A stretch of 64,000 nucleotides of DNA from Rotaria sp. Silwood1. Taxonomy: Eukaryota > Rotifera > Eurotatoria > Philodinida > Philodinidae. The position numbers and the translations under genes are program-made. The notes under the pieces are model-generated. The model was not told where the DNA came from. It made no database searches and saw only the letters and a program-made list of their open reading frames with translations. Positions 58,441 through 64,000 of this stretch are shown piece by piece (position 1 is the stretch's first letter; every line of letters begins with the position of its first letter). Location: contig CAJNOP010000865.1 in assembly GCA_905250075.1 (NCBI GenBank), positions 1 through 64,000 on the forward strand, read 5' to 3'.

Positions 58441-61035
58441 ATATATATGTGAGTCTAGAAACCATTTGTTTTCATTTTACTAGAAAGAATTATGACGATT
58501 TTTGATGTGCGTTTCTATCTACTTCCATGACATTGTGCCTATGGTAGGACTTTGTTTTCATAATATTTATTTATCACATTTGACAGATAACGATCTTTTA
58601 TCTGAATTATCTACATCTTGTCTTCGTTCGACTGTATGTGAAGTTTTTTCGGCGACTAAATACGTTTAACATAGAAAAAAGATAATATCTATGAGTATAT
58701 CATTGGGTGAAGAGGACCATGAACAGTCATAATCTTCTTGTTCTATGGTCCGCATAGCAAAAGTGTATCTTTTAGTATGCGTGCAAGCATTCAAAATAAT
58801 AAAATCAATTTGTGTTTTGTGTTTTACTATCAAAAAGCAGTAGCGATTCCTAAAGTTTCTTATTTTAAGCATTCTTTTCTTCTCAAAATAACTATAAATA
58901 ACTTCAAACATATAGTTGATTAAATTATTTTTCTTCATAGTATATTCACAAACGTATTGATTTGTTACATGTCTTTTCTAACTCGAATCGAAATACCAAT
59001 ACTTTTTCTTATGCTTCGATATTGAAGATAAATGCTCCCTATTAAACATACTGATCATGAAGATTTATTACAACAGGTTACGGTGTCAATGCCCTGTTGA
59101 TGTGGGTATGGAATGTTTGTGTGTGGTTGGATTTAAGCGTGATCCATCTTTGTATATTCACTCACAATGTTACTCAGATTCACCTCTCTCTACCCATACG
59201 GTTTATAAATTAGATGATTTCTATTTTTTAATGTGTTTCGCTTCTTTTCCAATTTTTAAGATGCTTGTAAGAAATCAACCAACTGAAAATAGAACTTTTC
59301 AACTGTTAGATGCAGGATAAAAATGGATCAATCTGAGATCGATAAGTCTGAAAGTTATTAGATTCTTTTGGGGAAGCTAAACTTTAAAAAAAGAAAAGCA
59401 AAGTGCATTTAGAATGTTGTAGAGCATGCACGTGGAAAGTAAGAGTGCACTGCAGCAACAAATCAAAGGCTTAAAATGCAGTTCAAGCAAATTCGCAGGT
59501 TTGGTTTCTAGTTTCAGGATCTAGTACAATTCTCGTATGATTTATTATAATCTTATCAGATCGTACCTCAAGATCCGATATGATCTTATAAGAATCATGT
59601 AAGATCTTTGCTTTTGTAAATCGTTGGTGGAGGTTTTATGAAAATATTCTCACATTTCACTTGAATATGCAGTTTTTTTCTGTTGCACGAACTTAATAGG
59701 TTCACAATTTTCATCTGTCAATTTATGAAACTCGTTTTTAGTCAAATATTTCTTGGCCATTCTGCTATTTCGAATCGCTATAAATTGCCTGTTTTGTTTA
59801 TTGATCTGTGTTCGTTGGAAATTTAGATATAGTAGAGATCGTATTTTTCGAGAATAAAATTTAGAGTTATTCTGAATCCGAATAGGTAATAGAAAAAATT
59901 TCGAATTAAGAGTGAAGTCCCGGATGAAGTAGTCGACTCTTCGGGTTTTTGCATGCAATCTATGAAGACTATGAAAAACAGAAAAATAGATGTATACTTT
60001 TTACTTCAAACTCAACTGGCTACTAGAAGCACAAAAGATAAGAAATTCGATGATAAGAGAAAGAAAGCAGACAATAAAAGTAAAAATTCATCGTTCTTCA
60101 TTTGTTTTTGGCACACATGAAACTTATCACTATAGCCAGCATACTTAAGCACTGAAATATGAACTTTGATACTTCAAAGTGTTGGTTTAACAAGTAGCGA
60201 GCTTTTATCATAACAGCACATTGTTAACCATAATAAGAATGTGAGTGTTCTAACTTCGTCTCAAAATTTTTCATGTTGATATGATCGAATCCAGCCTTTA
60301 CATTATCTGTCAGATCTTTGATGAGTTACATGATCTTCTGTCACATTTAAGGAAAGCGGGAGATGAATTGAAAGTTTGAATCGTAAGCATTTCAGTATTT
60401 CTAGAGGGAAACGATGTACTCTGGTGTTTTTGAGGTATACGGAGTTCAGCAAAGTCCATGATGTTCATCAAAGTACAGAGTCCAACGAGAATAAGTCAAT
60501 TTGAGATAGCATTGATGGCTTTTCCCTGTCATTTGTACTTGACTTCTATAACGTGGACTGACCGAATTTCAGAAATATAGTTAGCCTCTAGAAGGTACAA
60601 GAGTATATCGTTTTCCTATAGGTTCCATGTACTGCTAGAACCAACGGACCTCATGAAGTCAAACCCGAGTACATGAAGCCTGTGAATACTGAAATCTGCG
60701 AGTACTTCGTTCCCCCCTCGAGCAATGTTTCTTTTTTCAAAGTACTTCATCATAATTTTTGTGAAATAGTTTAACCACATACCTTATTACATTACTGTAC
60801 CAAATAGTCTACATCTCAATATTCAGTAGATTTTCATATCAGAAACATAACACAAACAGAGTACATAGTGAAGAGTTTCGTCTCGTTAGAGTTCAAACCG
60901 TTCTTTTTACAGATAGTAATAAGTAAATTGTTTTTGTTTTAGATCAAACAATCGTCCATTGTTCGAAGCTATATCCAAGTAAATTAACAGTTGTATATTT
61001 ACATATATTACCAATAAATCAATCGATTGGATAAA
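58441..61035. other. Spacer with unassigned coding-like stretches
   Basis: 59057-59320 is an 87-codon ATG frame (RCQCPVDVGMECLCVVGFKR then FYFLMCFASFPIF), and 59958-59650 is a 102-codon minus-strand ATG frame. Neither has a recognisable domain or splice partner. Near 60600-60730 an exon-like frame (HEVKPEYMKPVNTEICEYFV) is interrupted by a stop. No functional call is justified. Confidence 0.3.
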
Positions 61036-64000
61036 ATGCTAAATGACACTACTTTTAATAACGCTTTGTTGAAAGAAACTGCCGAGGAAATCATCGAAAT
61101 CTTAAAACTCAATCATCATGAAAACAAAGAACAAATTGTCGATGATATATTGAGGAATGGTCAACAGTCGTTGGTCAAATATAGAGATGATATTATACCC
61201 AAAGTTTACAACGAAGCAATGAGAGATAGTGAAAACAAATTGATTATCTTGTTAAAAGAATATCTTAAAAAGAAATGGGAAATGCAATACGACACATCTC
61301 ATGAGTGGCTTATTTCATTTTTCAAACAATATGAAAACATGGGAAATCACAATGCATACGAACGTGTTTTGATTCGAACATCTAAATATGGAAACAAATA
61401 TATGAAGGATTGCCCAGTATTATCAATTGTTTTACAAATTCTTTTTGAAGGTATTGACGATGAATGTTTAAAGGAAACGAATGTTTTCGATGATCTATGG
61501 TTCACATTAACCAATGATGGTTTAAGCTCAATTACTAAATATTCTGAATATATCAGTAAAAATTGCATGAGTCAACAATTGAAAAGTCAATCAATATTAT
61601 TTCGAGCTTTATCGGAACATTACCGCGAAAATGTATTTCTATCATTAAAAGAAAGCAAGATTGTAGGCGATGGAAATATATATAAATTAATATTAGATGA
61701 TATTACTGAACATGGCTGGTTGACGGATGTACAATCTATCAAAGATGATGTCGCACCACGGTCATGCAATATGCTATTGGAAAAACTTCGTTCTTTCCAT
61801 AAGAAGGCAGAATTGCCACAACGTGAAGAGTCAAAGACAACACAAGGTGCTCAGAGAACCGAATTAGTACGGCCAGAGCTGGCATCTCCGGAGAACAACA
61901 ACACAAATGAAAGTAATTTCACTCTGATAGATAACTATTCTAAGATGTTTTTAAACAAAGTTCGTATGATCACTCACAAAAAAAATGCTCTGGCTGCATC
62001 CTAATCTTGTACAGCATGATTTGAAAAAATATCTTTGCGTTTCTGAACAGAGAACGGTTGACTACATGAATTTGAATTCCTTTTAAAAGCATTAAATCAA
62101 TATCGATACTGAATAGCATAGGTACTGCATTCTAAAGTAATTTTTTTAGTTTGAAGATAGTCTACTTATTCGTCTGTATCTATAAATATTGAGTAATATA
62201 TTAGAGCACCTTTAATCAAGAGAAACGGTGCATGAATTATTTCTCGAAAATATATTTCGAGCTTTCTACTCAAACGACAGATCATTTTTACAAGAGAAAA
62301 AAATGAATGTAAATTGTTGATTTCAATTATTTCTTTTCATTTCTTTCCAGACGATGAACCGAAGTCTGATCAATCTGATGAGTCTGATGATTCAGACGAT
62401 GCAGCTAGCATATTTAGTGATATTAGTTTTGATGCTTCGTGGATATCTATCGAAGATCAAATATTCATCACTGGTTTACCTGTTAACATGCCTGCAGACA
62501 AATTGTTTGATGCAGTTAAGAAAGTGTTTTCTACTAGTGGCGATATTAAGGTAACTTAAAAGAAAATTCTATCACAAGCGAATATTTGTTTGATTGTTTG
62601 GTTGCTAGATTCATAGAAGAACAAAAAAACCGCTCATCAAGTTATACAAACGAAAAGAGAATCAATCTCAGCTAAGTGGAGCGGCGACAGTGCGATTCAA
62701 AAACAAAAAATCAGTGTCCGATGCAATCGAAAAATATAATGGTAAACTAGAACGAGCTGCTATGACTATGAAAATAATAGATGTAATATCTCTTTCAGGA
62801 AAACAAGTACCAATTTTAAATAATTGTCAAATAAAGGTTCAAATGGGAAGAGCAAGAATTCGTAAAACAAAACAAGCAGTGAAAGGGCCACAATCTTCAG
62901 TAACATCAAAACAAATTCCACGAGAAGGTAATATATATTTACAACAGAAAATCGGTTGTGAATGTGGTTTTCAAGAGCATTCAAATGCGTCCACATTTAC
63001 ACCCCTCATCTGTTCTATTTGCTTGGAAGATTATTAAAATTGTTAGTTGTAATGATGTATGTTTATGCACAAAGTATCTCATGGGAAATCAGAGAAATTT
63101 ACTTAGCACACTTGTTTCATGGTTGCAGAATAATTCCATCTTCTTTCTCAGATAAGCAATAAATACAGTAGTAACAGCAATAAAAAAATTTCTAGATCTT
63201 GGACAAGATTTAGAACACGATCTTATCAAGATGATTATCACTAAATTGCTAGATGACAAAAGCGATTTAATGGAAAAATTATACAGCTCTAGTATAAGTA
63301 GAATTAAATTTTCCGAAAAATTTTAGTATAATCTGAGATAACGTCTCAACTAATTCCATTGCAACGATAATCTGATGTGCTTACGTCTGTAATGAGTCAT
63401 TCATCTAGAACTAGAAACTTGATCCATAATCAGATGCTAATAAAGAAAGGTACTAAAAGGATTCAAAAGTATCTTTATAGAGCTGCAGAATATTTTTGAT
63501 TGCTATAATTATTCCGCATAGAAAAAATTTCAGTTCCACAACCGGCAGCATCCCAGGAAAATTCAATATTTATAACTGGTTTACCAACGACAATCTCCGA
63601 AGAACTTCTGTTCCGTACTCTTCAGGATGAATTTTCTAATGTTGGTAAAATTGAAGTAATTGAAATAATGAATTTAGAAAATGAATTTTTAACTCCATGA
63701 TTACCATTTTAGATAGATAAATCAACCAAAAAGCCGTCTATTTATTTCTTTAAAGAAAGAGATAAACCGTTCGAACTGAATGGCAGAAGTAAGATCACAT
63801 TTCAGAAAGAAGGGTCGATAAAGAAAGCAATTGAAATATATGATGGTATGTTAGAATAAACTTCAATAAATAAGATAAAAATTTGTATTGTTTTCGTTGA
63901 AGGAAAACGGATTAAAAGTTTGAATAACTCTCAAATCTATGTAAGAAGGTTTCAAGCAAAAACTCCCAGTGTATTACCACCGTCACCGGAACTCAAATCC
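61036..64000 (+). CDS. Two-RRM (FET-like) RNA-binding protein, 3' end outside the window
   Basis: Proposed exons: 61036-61912, 62351-62550, 62609-62741, 62799-62927, optional 63169-63291, 63534-63655, 63713-63845, 63903 to beyond 64000; all phases agree. Exon 1 encodes an unrecognised, mostly helical domain of about 290 aa, then an acidic linker (QSDESDDSDDAASIF). RRM1 reads IFITGLPVNMPADKL...KKPLIKLYKRKE...GAATVRFKN...AIEKYNGK. RRM2 reads IFITGLPTTISEELL...KKPSIYFFKERD...AIEIYDGK. Both resemble the RRM of FUS/EWS/TAF15, including the long beta2-beta3 segment. Expected to bind RNA in the nucleus. If the donor at 61913 is not used, exon 1 runs to a stop at 62004, giving a 322-aa protein without RRMs. 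Join at 61912/62351 is inferred from phase and GTAATT..TTCCAG only. Confidence 0.7.

Noticed and set aside
1-64000. CRISPR arrays, operons, prokaryotic promoters or rRNA genes
   Set aside because: Genes have spliceosomal introns; no regularly spaced repeat-spacer structure, rRNA-like segment or convincing tRNA was seen.

Overview
The window is eukaryotic nuclear DNA, very AT-rich, with intron-containing genes whose introns are mostly 45-90 nt (GT..AG). I infer a bdelloid rotifer (Adineta/Rotaria type). The reasons are the short introns, the gene families (NHL-repeat fragments, rhodopsin-like receptors, VWA/mucin-like protein, sterol-desaturase-type hydroxylase, flavin monooxygenase, divergent F-box/LRR-like protein), the density of decayed DNA transposons, and the many tracts built from TGTGGG-like words. 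From memory, TGTGGG is the telomeric repeat reported for bdelloids. No species can be named from the sequence alone.

Layout. 0-4.9 kb: hAT transposase relic and AT-rich spacer. 4.9-5.7 kb: intact two-exon cob(I)alamin adenosyltransferase (MMAB type). 6-7.2 kb: decayed NHL-repeat fragment and pogo/Tigger relic on the minus strand. 8.0-9.9 kb: possible composite element, with inverted arrays of a GGATGTTCGGAAT-like word around a piggyBac-type MITE and a small two-exon gene for a basic 92-aa protein. 11.7-13.6 kb: intact flavin-containing monooxygenase (minus). 14.3-17.7 kb: three inverted-repeat elements. 17.8-18.6 kb: TPR fragment cut by a telomere-like foldback. 18.8-19.8 kb: 7TM receptor with one internal TGA (minus). 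20.3-24.7 kb: mucin/EGF/VWA secreted protein (minus). 25.4-32.6 kb: gene desert. 32.7-37.5 kb: p300/CBP-type acetyltransferase copy that looks decayed (catalytic Tyr replaced by Cys, a splice donor reading AT, three in-frame stops before and inside a TAZ2 remnant). 38.2-38.7 kb: F-box/LRR-like fragment (minus). 40.9-43.5 kb: intact eight-exon membrane dipeptidase. 44.7-45.3 kb: hAT C-terminal relic and a frameshifted small gene (minus). 46.4-47.5 kb: intact fatty-acid/sterol hydroxylase. 50.5-51.2 kb: three-exon gene for a 99-aa Ser/Gly/Thr-rich protein. 52.8-53.9 kb: rhodopsin-like receptor (minus). 58.0-58.4 kb: mariner relic. 61.0-64.0 kb: two-RRM protein gene running off the window.

The strongest unexplained signal is a dispersed family of at least twelve foldback units. 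Each has a G-rich TGTGGG-like arm on the left and a C-rich arm on the right (plus strand), with a short, asymmetric, recurring core resembling GTCTTCTNTTC in either orientation. That arm order is the one expected from a head-to-head telomere fusion, but the high copy number and shared core look more like a mobile or repair-derived element. Several half units also occur, two of them next to damaged genes.

The genes are not arranged as a pathway. Two 10-N gaps (34948-34957, 49101-49110) fall in repeats, so structure there is uncertain.
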